From JANYCG01 sp031386665 (GTDB lineage Bacteria; Pseudomonadota; Gammaproteobacteria; Burkholderiales; Burkholderiaceae_C), in the NCBI GenBank assembly GCA_031386665.1, contig JANNCN010000014.1, positions 1 through 25,233 of the forward strand: a stretch of DNA of 25,233 bases, written 5' to 3'. How positions within the stretch are numbered: position 1 is the stretch's first letter; every line of letters begins with the position of its first letter. The notes under the pieces are model-generated. The model was not told the DNA's origin. It did no database searches and saw only the letters and a list, made by a program, of their open reading frames with translations. This document shows positions 14,780 to 22,242 of this stretch, in pieces. A program made the position numbers and the translations under genes.

Positions 14780-15754
14780 TTATGCAAACGCACGCCGCTC
14801 GGCCAAAGCCCCCAAACGGGTGGTGATGGCAAAAAACTCGGCCACGGTGTCGTCAATGATCTGCTGGGCGGTTTTGATCGAGTCAATCAGCCCCACGGTT
14901 TGCCCGGCCAAGGCGGGGGCGGCTTCCATGTCACCATCAAAATAGACTTGGCGAATGCCTTTCATCGACTCGAATGACATCACGCCTTCATCGTAAATGG
15001 CCTGCGTGCGCACTGATTTGAGCGCGCGAATGCAGGGCGTGGACTTCTTGTTCAAAATGAAGGTGCCGGTCTCCTTGGCGTCCACAATCGCGTTTTTGTA
15101 GTTGGCGTGCACCGGGCTTTCAACGCAACTCACAAAGCGCGTGCCCATTTGAATGCCTTCGGCCCCCACGGCAAACGCCGCTGCCATGCCACGGCCGTCG
15201 CAAATGCCGCCTGCGGCAATCATCGGCACGTCGGTGTGCGCGCGAATGGCCTGCAACAGCACCAGGGTCGAGACTTCTTCCGGGTTTTTAAAACCGCCGC
15301 CCTCAGCCCCTTCCACCACCAGACCGTCAATGCCCGCGTCCACGCACTTCATGGCGGCATCGACCGTGGGCACGGCATGGTAGACGACGATGCCTGCGTC
15401 TTTCAATGGGGCGATAAATTTGGCGGGGCTTCCCGCCGAAGTGGTCACAAACTTCACACCCGATGCACAGACGAATTTGAGAATCGCATCGTCTTTTAAA
15501 AACCGAATCGGCAGGTTCACGCCAAATGGCAAGCCCAGCGCCGCCATCTTTTGGATCTCGATTTGGCAGTTCTCCGTCTCGCCCGACGAAGTTTCAACAA
15601 TGCCTAAGCCCCCCGCGCGCGACACGGCCGAGGCCAGCTGCGTGCGCGCAATCCAGCCCATGGGGGCTTGCACGATGGGGTAGCGGGCGCCGGTGTGGGC
15701 GAGGACTCGGTTGGCGGGGTGGGCGGGGGTGGTGACGGTGGCGGGAATTGTCAT
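14780..15754 (-). CDS. NAD(P)H-dependent flavin oxidoreductase, nitronate monooxygenase-like
   Basis: FMN-binding TIM-barrel enzyme, 324 residues from the ATG at 15752-15754 (a TTG at 15769 adds five residues and is less likely). The N-terminus after a short lead is RYPIVQAPMGWIARTQLASAVSRAGGLGIVE, then PFGVNLPIRF, FVTTSAGSPAKF, GLVVEGAEGGGF, VPMIAAGGICDGRGMAAAFAVGAEGIQMGTRFV: the phosphate-binding AAGG and GTRF segments of the 2-nitropropane dioxygenase family are clear. The family's GGH histidine, linked to nitronate oxidation, is Phe here (GGGF), so it may be an NAD(P)H:quinone or enoyl reductase rather than a nitronate monooxygenase. Substrate unknown. A repeat and a terminator follow directly. 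Confidence 0.8.
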   Translation of the reverse strand: MTIPATVTTPAHPANRVLAHTGARYPIVQAPMGWIARTQLASAVSRAGGLGIVETSSGETENCQIEIQKMAALGLPFGVNLPIRFLKDDAILKFVCASGVKFVTTSAGSPAKFIAPLKDAGIVVYHAVPTVDAAMKCVDAGIDGLVVEGAEGGGFKNPEEVSTLVLLQAIRAHTDVPMIAAGGICDGRGMAAAFAVGAEGIQMGTRFVSCVESPVHANYKNAIVDAKETGTFILNKKSTPCIRALKSVRTQAIYDEGVMSFESMKGIRQVYFDGDMEAAPALAGQTVGLIDSIKTAQQIIDDTVAEFFAITTRLGALAERRAFA

Positions 15755-15864
15755 GGCGGCTTCGATCAAGGGAGTGGACAGAGGCCGCGATTATGGTCAA
15801 ACCAGCACTCTGCGGGCTGTCACTCAAAGCAACGTACAGACCTTGACGCGGGTCCCCTAAAGCG

Positions 15865-15888
15865 AAAACCCCGCCAGGGCGGGGTTTT
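15865..15888 (-). terminator. Rho-independent terminator after the first PEP-CTERM gene
   Basis: AAAACCCCGCC pairs with GGCGGGGTTTT around a two-base loop, with T/A tracts on both sides. It lies 24 bp after the stop at 15912 and could act in both directions. Confidence 0.85.
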
Positions 15889-15911
15889 TTACAGGTACAG
15901 CCCGAAGCCGC

Positions 15912-16502
15912 CTATGCCTTGCGACGGCGCACAGCCGCCAAGCCCATCAGTCCCAAGCCCAACAAGGCCAATGAGCCCGGCTCTGGCACATCGCTGCGAC
16001 CGTTAACACTGCCCAAAATGGCGGTACTGTCCTGCGAGCCTTCTATTTTCAACTCAAATGCCCCGAAATCTGAATTTGAAAAGCTGGAGCTAACAGCGAA
16101 GTAGTCGACACCCTCCATTAAGTCTATGGTGGTCAGCTGAGCATTCGCGCCTGGACCCGAATCGTCATCAGCGGCAATTACATTGACGAATTGAGAGGTG
16201 GGGCTGAAGGCAGTGTGATAGAGGTGAAGGAAGTTGTCATAGCTTGACGAGTTGTTAAGTGTGTAAGCGCCATCGGCATTCACATGAAACAAAGTAACTT
16301 CGTAATGGACGGCGGTGCCAACGCTTGTCAATCCCGTCGGCGGTGCGCCCGAGAAGGTCCTATTCCAGGTTGGGCCGCCGGTTGTGTCGCCGTTCACGGT
16401 CAAAGTGCCTGCAGTCGACAAAGTGGCTGCACAGGTCAAGGAGATCAATGCTGCGGCTTTGATCAGCGGTTTGAAAAGTAAGGAGAAAGAGGAAGTGAGC
16501 AT
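15912..16502 (-). CDS. PEP-CTERM exported protein, PPC-like fold
   Basis: Surface or exopolysaccharide-associated protein, 196 residues. It has a Sec signal peptide (FKPLIKAAALISLTCAATLSTAG). The middle is a beta-rich domain with YDNFLHLYHTAFSP, VIAADDDSGPGANAQL and MEGVDYFAVSSSFSNSDFGAFEL, resembling bacterial pre-peptidase C-terminal domains. The C-terminus is a textbook PEP-CTERM sorting tail: VPEPGSLALLGLGLMGLAAVRRRKA, i.e. the VPEP box, a hydrophobic helix and a basic end. An exosortase (EpsH/XrtA), not in this window, should remove the tail. AGGAAA stands 6 nt before the ATG. A sigma-54 promoter lies about 50 bp upstream and a terminator 24 bp downstream, so it is a single-gene unit. 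Confidence 0.92.
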   Translation of the reverse strand: MLTSSFSLLFKPLIKAAALISLTCAATLSTAGTLTVNGDTTGGPTWNRTFSGAPPTGLTSVGTAVHYEVTLFHVNADGAYTLNNSSSYDNFLHLYHTAFSPTSQFVNVIAADDDSGPGANAQLTTIDLMEGVDYFAVSSSFSNSDFGAFELKIEGSQDSTAILGSVNGRSDVPEPGSLALLGLGLMGLAAVRRRKA

Positions 16503-16550
16503 GCTGGTTTCCTGTCTATTTTTTAAAACAATTGGTTACGACGGTATTGC

Positions 16551-16568
16551 AGGCAATTACCGGGCCAA
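16551..16568 (-). promoter_or_regulatory. Sigma-54 (-24/-12) promoter of the first PEP-CTERM gene
   Basis: The minus strand reads TTGGCCCGGTAATTGCCT: GG (complement of 16565-16566) and GC (complement of 16553-16554) are separated by exactly 10 bp, and 13 of the 15 informative neighbouring positions fit YTGGCACG-N4-TTGC well. Predicted transcription start is near 16541, giving a leader of about 40 nt. PEP-CTERM genes in floc-forming betaproteobacteria are known to need RpoN and the PrsK/PrsR two-component system. Confidence 0.75.
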
Positions 16569-16637
16569 TTGAGAATTAGAGAAAAATCGTTTTAAATCAA
16601 CGGTATTCTGCTAGGTTTTTTGAGTACCGTCAAAAAA

Positions 16638-16654
16638 TGTAAAGTAATTCGACA
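16638..16654 (-). promoter_or_regulatory. Upstream activator box, copy 1 (TGTAAA-N6-CGACA)
   Basis: TGTAAAGTAATTCGACA lies about 73 bp upstream of the -24 element. A copy with the same TGTAAA and CGACA ends and the same 6-bp spacer lies about 76 bp upstream of the other PEP-CTERM promoter. A further shared decamer, AAATCAACGG, is at 16594-16603 (29 bp upstream of -24). The positions suit binding of a sigma-54 activator such as PrsR; that protein is inferred, not seen. Confidence 0.6.
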
Positions 16655-16734
16655 GACGGATCAAGGGCTTAACGTCCCAGCAAGTGGCAACTTTGCGGGT
16701 AGTCCCGACCAGGGAATCGCCGCGTTGGATCAGC

Positions 16735-18054
16735 TTATTTAGCGCTCAATTTCGCAATGCGAGCCTGCGCGTCCTTTGCGAATTCGAATTTCGGCTCTAT
16801 CTTCAAGGCGCTTTGGTAGGCCTTCAAAGCATCAGCCGGGTTGCCAGCGGCCTCCAGCATCAAACCGCGACGGTATTGCAATTGACCCGAGGCGGGGAAG
16901 GCGGTGGCAGAGTCTTTTAGCAAAGCCAGCGCATCAGTGCCTTTGCCTGCGGTTTGCAACACCCAGGCGAGCGTGTCCAGGTAAGTGGCCACTTTGGGTT
17001 CAAGCTCTACTGCCTTGCGTGCCCAGCCTTCAGCTTCCGGCGTGCGGGTTTTGCTCTCCAACGCCAGCACGGCCATGTTGTTCAGTACCAGCGGCGATTT
17101 GGGTTGCAAAACCAAGGCCTGCTGGTAGGCGGCAAACGCGTCTTGAGTTTTGCCGTCTTGCTGCAAGGCCATGCCCAGTTTGGTTTGCACCACGGCATCT
17201 TTCGGGGCCAGTTTGATGGCTTCGCGGTAAACGCCAAAGGCTTCGCTGCGCCGCCCATCCAAAACCAGCGTGTCAGCCTTTTCGGTCAAGATGCCGACCA
17301 AGCCAGGTTGCAAGGCCAGGGCTTTGTTGAAGTACTTAATTGCGTCTTTGTAGCGTTCTTCACTGTTGCTAATGCGTCCCAACGCCACTTGGGGCAATGG
17401 GTTTTTAGGCGCTAGCACGGCCGCCTGCTCAAACGCTTTGGCAGCACCTTTGCGGTCGCCCAAGGCAATCAAGGCGGAGCCCAAACCGGCGTGTGCCCCA
17501 GGCGAGCTGGGGTCAAGCTCAGTCGCTTTGCGGTAGTCTTCCACCGATTCTTTGGGTTTTTGCATTGAATTCAAATGCAGGTCGCCCATGTCCACATAAA
17601 GGCGCGCGTAGTCGGGCTTGGCTTCGATGGCGCGGCGCAGGTAGTCTTCAGCGCCATTGAAATCTTTTTTGGCAAAACGCCAGCGCGACCAGGCCGACAG
17701 GGCGTCAGGGCTTTTGGGGTCAATCTCTAGCGCCTTTTTGAGGGCGATTTCAATGTCATCGGGTTTGTTGGTCTGCCGCGCTAGTTCGGCCAACGCCAAT
17801 TGCACGTCGATGGATTTGGGGTCGAGCTTTTGGGCGTCATTAAGCGCAGTGCGCGCGCCTGCCAAGTCCTTTTTGTTCATCGCCTCAAAGGCGGCGCGCA
17901 TTTTGATGTCGAGCGGTGAAAGCTTTTCGCCTTGTATGGTCGGCTTTTTGTCGGTTAAATTGACATTGACTGCCAGTGCGGGTGTTTGAACCGTGATCAA
18001 CCCTGCCAGGGCGACTAAAACCAGGGTCAAGGTGTTGAGTGGGACGTGTTTCAT
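16735..18054 (-). CDS. Exported tetratricopeptide repeat protein
   Basis: Probable periplasmic scaffold or assembly protein, 439 residues. A signal peptide (MKHVPLNTLTLVLVALAGLI, likely cut after ALA near 28) lacks a lipobox cysteine. From about residue 50 to the end there are about ten 34-residue TPR units with recurring A-x-x-A-L-x-x-D-P-x-S/N patterns (AQKLDPKSID, ALEIDPKSPD, ATELDPSSPG, AVLAPKNPL, ALALQPGLVG, AIKLAPKDAV, ALVLQPKSPL, AVELEPKVAT, ALKIEPKFEF). AGGA precedes the ATG at long spacing. It lies between two PEP-CTERM genes; exosortase loci often encode a TPR protein (PrsT), but PrsT is about twice as long, so I do not use that name. It has no sigma-54 site of its own and may be read through from the upstream PEP-CTERM gene. 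Confidence 0.85.
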   Translation of the reverse strand: MKHVPLNTLTLVLVALAGLITVQTPALAVNVNLTDKKPTIQGEKLSPLDIKMRAAFEAMNKKDLAGARTALNDAQKLDPKSIDVQLALAELARQTNKPDDIEIALKKALEIDPKSPDALSAWSRWRFAKKDFNGAEDYLRRAIEAKPDYARLYVDMGDLHLNSMQKPKESVEDYRKATELDPSSPGAHAGLGSALIALGDRKGAAKAFEQAAVLAPKNPLPQVALGRISNSEERYKDAIKYFNKALALQPGLVGILTEKADTLVLDGRRSEAFGVYREAIKLAPKDAVVQTKLGMALQQDGKTQDAFAAYQQALVLQPKSPLVLNNMAVLALESKTRTPEAEGWARKAVELEPKVATYLDTLAWVLQTAGKGTDALALLKDSATAFPASGQLQYRRGLMLEAAGNPADALKAYQSALKIEPKFEFAKDAQARIAKLSAK

Positions 18055-18113
18055 AAAATCAAAGATCCTTTGGCGTTTAGCCTATCACACCGAGATGTGG
18101 CGTCAGCGCAGAC

Positions 18114-18147
18114 GTAAAAAAACCCGCTGCGCTAAGAGCAACGGGTT
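18114..18147 (-). terminator. Rho-independent terminator after the second PEP-CTERM gene
   Basis: On the minus strand AACCCGTTGC pairs with GCAGCGGGTT (one G-T wobble) around a short loop and is followed by a T-run. It lies 45 bp after the stop at 18192 and separates this gene from the TPR gene, which could still receive partial read-through. Confidence 0.8.
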
Positions 18148-18191
18148 GGATGGGCTGGGGTGGCGGTTGCCACCCGGTGCCACAGCGACTA

Positions 18192-19235
18192 TCAGGCTTC
18201 GCGGCGACGGCTGCGAGCCAAAGCCAACAGAGCGACAGCTGCCAAGGCGAGTGAGCCTGGCTCTGGAACGTCGTTGCCACCTGGATCCAGCACGCCTGCC
18301 GCGCCACCGAAGCCAAAGTAGAAGGTCGCAGGGCTGCCGGTCACTTCGCCGCCGCTAGACTGGCCCAACGAGTAGATGCCAGCACCAACCGCTGCTAAGT
18401 TAGCCAAGGCATCGCGCTCAGTTACTGCTGCGCCATAGTAGGTGGTGAATTTCAATTCGCCATTCACCGCAACCGCGCCAAACTCAAAGTCAAAAACCGC
18501 GCCGTGGTCTTGTGGACCACAATCGGTGAAGTTGACGTTGCCTGCACAACCGATGGTGTAGTTGGTGCTGTCGGCCAAAATATCGTTTGTCATGAAACCG
18601 TTGTCGCCCACGGCCTTCAGGTTACTGCCATTGGCAATGCCCAATAGGCCAGGGACGCCTTGAATGGTGACAAATTCGCTGAATGGCGTGGGCTCAATGT
18701 CCCAATCCATGGCACGGCGGTAAACCAAGTCCCCTTGGGAAATGCCAACACCCGAGATGTTCTTGATCGTCACGTCCACTTGGTACACGCCGGCTTGCGA
18801 GCTCGGCTTGTAAGCATGGGTGATTTCAAGTGAAGTGCCAATGCGAACGATGGACGTGGCGGTGCTGGCTGTACTGGCGAAGGACACCAGAGTCAGGTTG
18901 CTTCCGCTCGTGCCGTTGTTGGCTGTGTTTTGGTTGCCTTGCACATTGGCACTCAAGATTGCAGCGCCCCAGCCTTCGCAGGTGCAACCTGGCTCGGTCG
19001 ACGCGTAGCTGCCTGCATTGGTGTTAAAGCGCATGCCGACGGTGTTGACGCCTCCAAATGACGCGCCAGGATTCGCACCCGTGCCGCCATCGACATTCAA
19101 AGCCCCCAGTTCATTCACACCCAAGGTGATTTGCCCGCTGGTGATGTAAGCACCAGCCGCTTGGGCTGAGCCCGCTGCCCACAGGGAGCTGGCGACAGCC
19201 ACCACCGTGGCGAGTTGTTTGAGTTTAAGGATCAT
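18192..19235 (-). CDS. PEP-CTERM exported protein
   Basis: Large PEP-CTERM surface protein of 347 residues. The signal peptide (LKQLATVVAVASSLWAAGSAQA) is cut near residue 27. The body is beta-rich, Asn/Gly/Thr-rich, with ITLGVNELGALNVDG, YRRAMDWDIEPTPFSEFVTI and ATFYFGFGGAAGV, a set I associate with other PEP-CTERM proteins but whose function is unknown. Four Cys (CTC near 83-85, then C near 230 and 238) could form disulfides. The tail DVPEPGSLALAAVALLALARSRRREA gives the PEP box, helix and basic end. AGGAG stands 7 nt before the ATG. It has its own sigma-54 promoter and a terminator, and shares the 298-bp upstream gap with the divergent gcdH. Confidence 0.92.
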   Translation of the reverse strand: MILKLKQLATVVAVASSLWAAGSAQAAGAYITSGQITLGVNELGALNVDGGTGANPGASFGGVNTVGMRFNTNAGSYASTEPGCTCEGWGAAILSANVQGNQNTANNGTSGSNLTLVSFASTASTATSIVRIGTSLEITHAYKPSSQAGVYQVDVTIKNISGVGISQGDLVYRRAMDWDIEPTPFSEFVTIQGVPGLLGIANGSNLKAVGDNGFMTNDILADSTNYTIGCAGNVNFTDCGPQDHGAVFDFEFGAVAVNGELKFTTYYGAAVTERDALANLAAVGAGIYSLGQSSGGEVTGSPATFYFGFGGAAGVLDPGGNDVPEPGSLALAAVALLALARSRRREA

Positions 19236-19290
19236 GGTGATCTCCTGTTGGGGTGAAGTGATGAAAACAAATAATCGGTCATAGAAGCCA

Positions 19291-19308
19291 AAGCAAAAAA
19301 CAGGCCAG
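19291..19308 (-). promoter_or_regulatory. Sigma-54 (-24/-12) promoter of the second PEP-CTERM gene
   Basis: The minus strand reads CTGGCCTGTTTTTTGCTT. GG (complement of 19305-19306) and GC (complement of 19293-19294) are exactly 10 bp apart, with TGGC and TTGC both perfect. The predicted start is near 19281, a leader of about 46 nt. Layout and spacing match the first PEP-CTERM promoter. Confidence 0.75.
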
Positions 19309-19380
19309 GTATTGCAGCAGGGAAAAAGTTAATAAAAATCAACGGCTTATTGAATTTTTAGAAGTTAGTACTAAAGTCGA

Positions 19381-19397
19381 TGTAAAAATTTCCGACA
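19381..19397 (-). promoter_or_regulatory. Upstream activator box, copy 2 (TGTAAA-N6-CGACA)
   Basis: TGTAAAAATTTCCGACA matches the box at 16638-16654 in both conserved ends and the spacer length. It lies 76 bp upstream of -24. The shared decamer AAATCAACGG recurs at 19336-19345, 31 bp upstream of -24. The box is in the gap shared with gcdH. Confidence 0.6.
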
Positions 19398-19419
19398 CGC
19401 GGCTCATATAAGTCCCTCC

Positions 19420-19431
19420 CCCAAATTTGGG
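19420..19431. promoter_or_regulatory. Palindrome upstream of gcdH
   Basis: CCCAAATTTGGG is a perfect 12-bp palindrome about 100 bp before the gcdH start, in the divergent region. It could be an operator for gcdH, but no regulator gene is next to it and no clear promoter boxes were found. Confidence 0.3.
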
Positions 19432-19533
19432 ACGCCATAGGCTCAGCCAGCATTCACACCATCTGCTACGCTTCACCCACGGCGATTCTCTGGATCGCGC
19501 CTGACAAACCACCCTTTACTGACTGGAAACCCC

Positions 19534-20730
19534 ATGGCCCACGCCGCCTTCAACTGGCAAGACCCTTTTTTGCTTGACGCTCAACTGACTGATGACGAGC
19601 GCGCTGTGCGCGACGCGGCGGCGGCTTATTGCCAAGACAAGTTATTGCCGCGCGTGACGCAGGCGTTTCGCGATGGAACGACCGACATTGCGATATTTCG
19701 TGAAATGGGCGAATTGGGTCTGTTGGGGCCTACCATTCCAGAGGCCTATGGCGGCCCCGCGCTCAATTACGTCTGTTACGGGCTGGTGGCGCGCGAGGTC
19801 GAGCGGGTTGATTCGGGCTACCGCTCCATGATGAGCGTGCAAAGCTCCTTGGTGATGGTGCCGATTTTTGAATTTGGCACCGAGGCACAGCGGCAAAAGT
19901 TCTTGCCCAAACTGGCGACTGGCGAGTGGATTGGCTGCTTTGGCTTGACCGAGCCGGATCACGGTTCAGACCCCGGCTCGATGGTGACGCGGGCGCAAAA
20001 AGTGGCGGGCGGTTATAAATTGAGCGGTGCCAAGATGTGGATATCGAACAGCCCCATGGCCGATGTGTTTGTGGTGTGGGCCAAAGAAGTGTCAGAGGCG
20101 GGCAAAGTCGGCCCGATTCGCGGTTTTGTTCTAGAAAAAGGCATGAAAGGCTTAAGCGCCCCGGCCATTCACAGCAAAGTGGGTCTGCGTGCGTCGGTCA
20201 CCGGCGAAATCGTGATGGATGGCGTGTTTTGCCCTGAAGAAAACGCCTTCCCTGAGGTGCAAGGCTTGAAAGGCCCGTTCACCTGCCTCAACAGCGCTCG
20301 CTACGGCATTGCCTGGGGCGCTTTGGGTGCGGCCGAAGACTGCTGGTTTCGCGCCCGCCAATACACCCTAGACCGCAAACAATTTGGCCGCCCCCTGGCC
20401 GCCAACCAGCTGATTCAAAAGAAGCTGGCCGACATGCAAACCGAAATTTCGCTCGGCCTGCAAGGCTGCCTGCGCTTGGGCCGCATGAAAGACGAAGGCA
20501 CGGCGTCGGTCGAATTGACATCGCTGTTAAAGCGCAATTCCTGCGGCAAATCGCTGGACATTGCCCGTTTGGCCCGCGACATGATGGGCGGCAACGGCAT
20601 CAGCGACGAATTTGGCGTGGCGCGGCATTTGGTGAACCTGGAAGTGGTCAACACCTACGAAGGCACGCATGACATTCATGCCCTGATTTTGGGCCGCGCG
20701 CAAACCGGCATTGCTGCATTTGCGAACTAG
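19534..20730 (+). CDS. gcdH: Glutaryl-CoA dehydrogenase
   Basis: FAD enzyme of the acyl-CoA dehydrogenase family that oxidises and decarboxylates glutaryl-CoA to crotonyl-CoA in lysine, tryptophan and aromatic acid catabolism. The 398-residue protein has family length. It shows LTDDERAVRDAAAAYCQDKL, the GLLGPTIPEAYGG loop, SVQSSLVM, GCFGLTEPDHGSDPGSM (flavin and substrate loop), KMWISNSPMADVFVVWAK, GLRASVTGEIVMD, and the C-terminal NTYEGTHDIHALILGRAQTG. The Tyr-Glu pair with catalytic Glu near residue 376 is specific for glutaryl-CoA dehydrogenases. The ATG at 19534 has only weak GGAAA upstream. A family III CoA transferase gene follows on the same strand, fitting glutarate activation. Confidence 0.95.
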   Translation: MAHAAFNWQDPFLLDAQLTDDERAVRDAAAAYCQDKLLPRVTQAFRDGTTDIAIFREMGELGLLGPTIPEAYGGPALNYVCYGLVAREVERVDSGYRSMMSVQSSLVMVPIFEFGTEAQRQKFLPKLATGEWIGCFGLTEPDHGSDPGSMVTRAQKVAGGYKLSGAKMWISNSPMADVFVVWAKEVSEAGKVGPIRGFVLEKGMKGLSAPAIHSKVGLRASVTGEIVMDGVFCPEENAFPEVQGLKGPFTCLNSARYGIAWGALGAAEDCWFRARQYTLDRKQFGRPLAANQLIQKKLADMQTEISLGLQGCLRLGRMKDEGTASVELTSLLKRNSCGKSLDIARLARDMMGGNGISDEFGVARHLVNLEVVNTYEGTHDIHALILGRAQTGIAAFAN

Positions 20731-20778
20731 GCATTGCGAGATAGCTTTACCCCGCGTTTTTCATCATGTGCGCAATGC
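20731..20778 (+). other. Inverted repeat directly after gcdH
   Basis: GCATTGCG (20731-20738), immediately after the gcdH stop codon, and CGCAATGC (20771-20778) form a perfect 8-bp pair with a 32-bp loop that includes GCGTTTTTC. It may shape the 3' end of the gcdH transcript, but it is not a typical terminator. Confidence 0.35.
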
Positions 20779-20783
20779 AGCTT

Positions 20784-20960
20784 AATTGGGGTCAGATCCC
20801 AATTTCGCGACCCAGATGCGTCAGTCATAACGGAGCTAGTCCGCGAATTTGGGCTCTGACCCCAATAAAGCGGACTTCAACCCCGCAACGCAACTCGAAC
20901 CCACAAAGCAACTCGAATCCATCCCACATCGTGATAATTGGAATCTGACCCCAATTAATT
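20784..20960. repeat. Cluster of three GGGGTCAGACCCC-type palindromic repeats
   Basis: Three related copies occur at 20784-20804 (AATTGGG, GTCAGAT, CCCAATT), 20846-20867 (AATTTGGG, CTCTGA, CCCCAAT) and 20936-20956 (AATTGG, AATCTGACC, CCAATT). A fourth, perfect copy is at 3081-3107. Between copies two and three, GCAACTCGAACCC (20890) and GCAACTCGAATCC (20908) form a direct repeat with an 18-bp period. The cluster fills most of the 247-bp gap between gcdH and the CoA transferase gene and leaves an open reading frame in phase with the latter. Confidence 0.75.
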
Positions 20961-20977
20961 CAACTGAAGTTCAAACC

Positions 20978-22228
20978 ATGACCCCCAAACCCGGCGCACT
21001 TGACCATCTCAAAGTTCTCGATTTGTCCCGCGTTCTGGCTGGCCCCTATTGCGCGCAAATGCTGGCCGATTTAGGAGCCGACGTCATCAAAGTAGAGCGC
21101 CCGCAAGAGGGTGACGACACCCGCAAATGGGGCCCGCCCTTCATGCCGGACGCTGACGGGCAACCCACCGGGCACGCCACCTATTTCCACAGCACCAACC
21201 GCAACAAACGCGCCATCACGGTCGATTTGGCCCAACCCGAAGGTCAGGCCATCATCAAGCAATTGATCGCGCAAAGCGACATCGTGGTGGAGAACTTCAA
21301 GGTCGGTGGTCTGAAGCACTATGGGCTGGACTACGACAGCCTGAAAGCCGACAACCCGCGTTTGATTTACTGCTCTGTCACCGGGTTTGGGCAAGATGGC
21401 CCGTACAAAGAACGCGCGGGCTACGACCTGATGATTCAGGCCATGAGCGGCATGATGAGCATCACCGGAAACGCCGACGGCACCCCTGGCGGCGGGCCGA
21501 TGCGCGTGGGTGTGGCCATCACCGACCTGTTCACGGGCGTGTTCGCCTGCAGCGCAATTTTGGCGGCGCTAGAGGTGCGCCACCAAACCGGGCGCGGCCA
21601 GCACATTGACATGGCGCTGCTGGACTGCGGCATGGCCATGCTGGCCAACCAGGCGATTGGTTACCTGAACACGGGCGCCGTGCCGCTGCGCCAGGGCAAC
21701 ACCCACCCCAGTTTGGCCCCGTACCAAGACTTCACCACGCTGGACGGCAAAATGCTGCTGGCCATTGGCAACGACGGCCAGTTCAGCCGCTTTTCGCACG
21801 CCGCGGGCAAACCCGAGTGGGCCAGCGATGTTCGATTTGCCAAAACCGCTGCCCGCAACATCAACCGCGTTGCGCTGATTGAAGCCATGCAAGCCGTCAC
21901 CTGCACGCAAACCACAGCCTACTGGATCGAGCTGCTGGGCAGCAAAGCCGTGCCTTGCGGCCCCATCAACGACGTGGCGTCGGCCTTTGCCGATGACCAG
22001 GTGCAGGCACGTCAGATCCATGTCAAACAGGCGGTGGAAAGCGGCCAGTTCGGCACGGCCAGCCTGAAATCAATTTCGACGATCGCCAGCCCGCTGCGCT
22101 TGGTGGACACACCGCCCGTGCAGCGCCGCCCGCCGCCCAGCATGGGTCAGCACACCGACGAAGTGTTGGCTGGCTTGGGGTTCGATGCCGCCGCGATTGC
22201 GCTGATGCGCCAAAACAATATCATTTGA
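20978..22228 (+). CDS. Family III (CaiB/BaiF) CoA transferase, probably for glutarate
   Basis: Transfers CoA between acyl-CoA and a free acid. From the ATG at 20978 it has 416 residues: LDHLKVLDLSRVLAGPYCAQ, LADLGADVIKVERP, FHSTNRNKRAITVDL, VVENFKVGGL, YCSVTGFGQDGPY, the RVGVAITDLFTGVFA segment with the likely catalytic Asp near 183, and RGQHIDMALLD. A longer frame from a TTG at 20849 adds 43 residues that translate the repeat cluster (NWNLTPIN), so I reject it. Position after gcdH suggests a role like mammalian SUGCT (succinate or another donor to glutarate); this substrate is inferred. The Shine-Dalgarno is weak (GAAG). The gene may be co-transcribed with gcdH across the repeat cluster. Confidence 0.88.
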   Translation: MTPKPGALDHLKVLDLSRVLAGPYCAQMLADLGADVIKVERPQEGDDTRKWGPPFMPDADGQPTGHATYFHSTNRNKRAITVDLAQPEGQAIIKQLIAQSDIVVENFKVGGLKHYGLDYDSLKADNPRLIYCSVTGFGQDGPYKERAGYDLMIQAMSGMMSITGNADGTPGGGPMRVGVAITDLFTGVFACSAILAALEVRHQTGRGQHIDMALLDCGMAMLANQAIGYLNTGAVPLRQGNTHPSLAPYQDFTTLDGKMLLAIGNDGQFSRFSHAAGKPEWASDVRFAKTAARNINRVALIEAMQAVTCTQTTAYWIELLGSKAVPCGPINDVASAFADDQVQARQIHVKQAVESGQFGTASLKSISTIASPLRLVDTPPVQRRPPPSMGQHTDEVLAGLGFDAAAIALMRQNNII

Positions 22229-22242
22229 AGTCGCGCTGACCC

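Noticed and set aside
20849..20977. TTG start extending the CoA transferase by 43 residues
   Set aside because: The extension is made of repeat sequence; the family N-terminus begins at the ATG at 20978.
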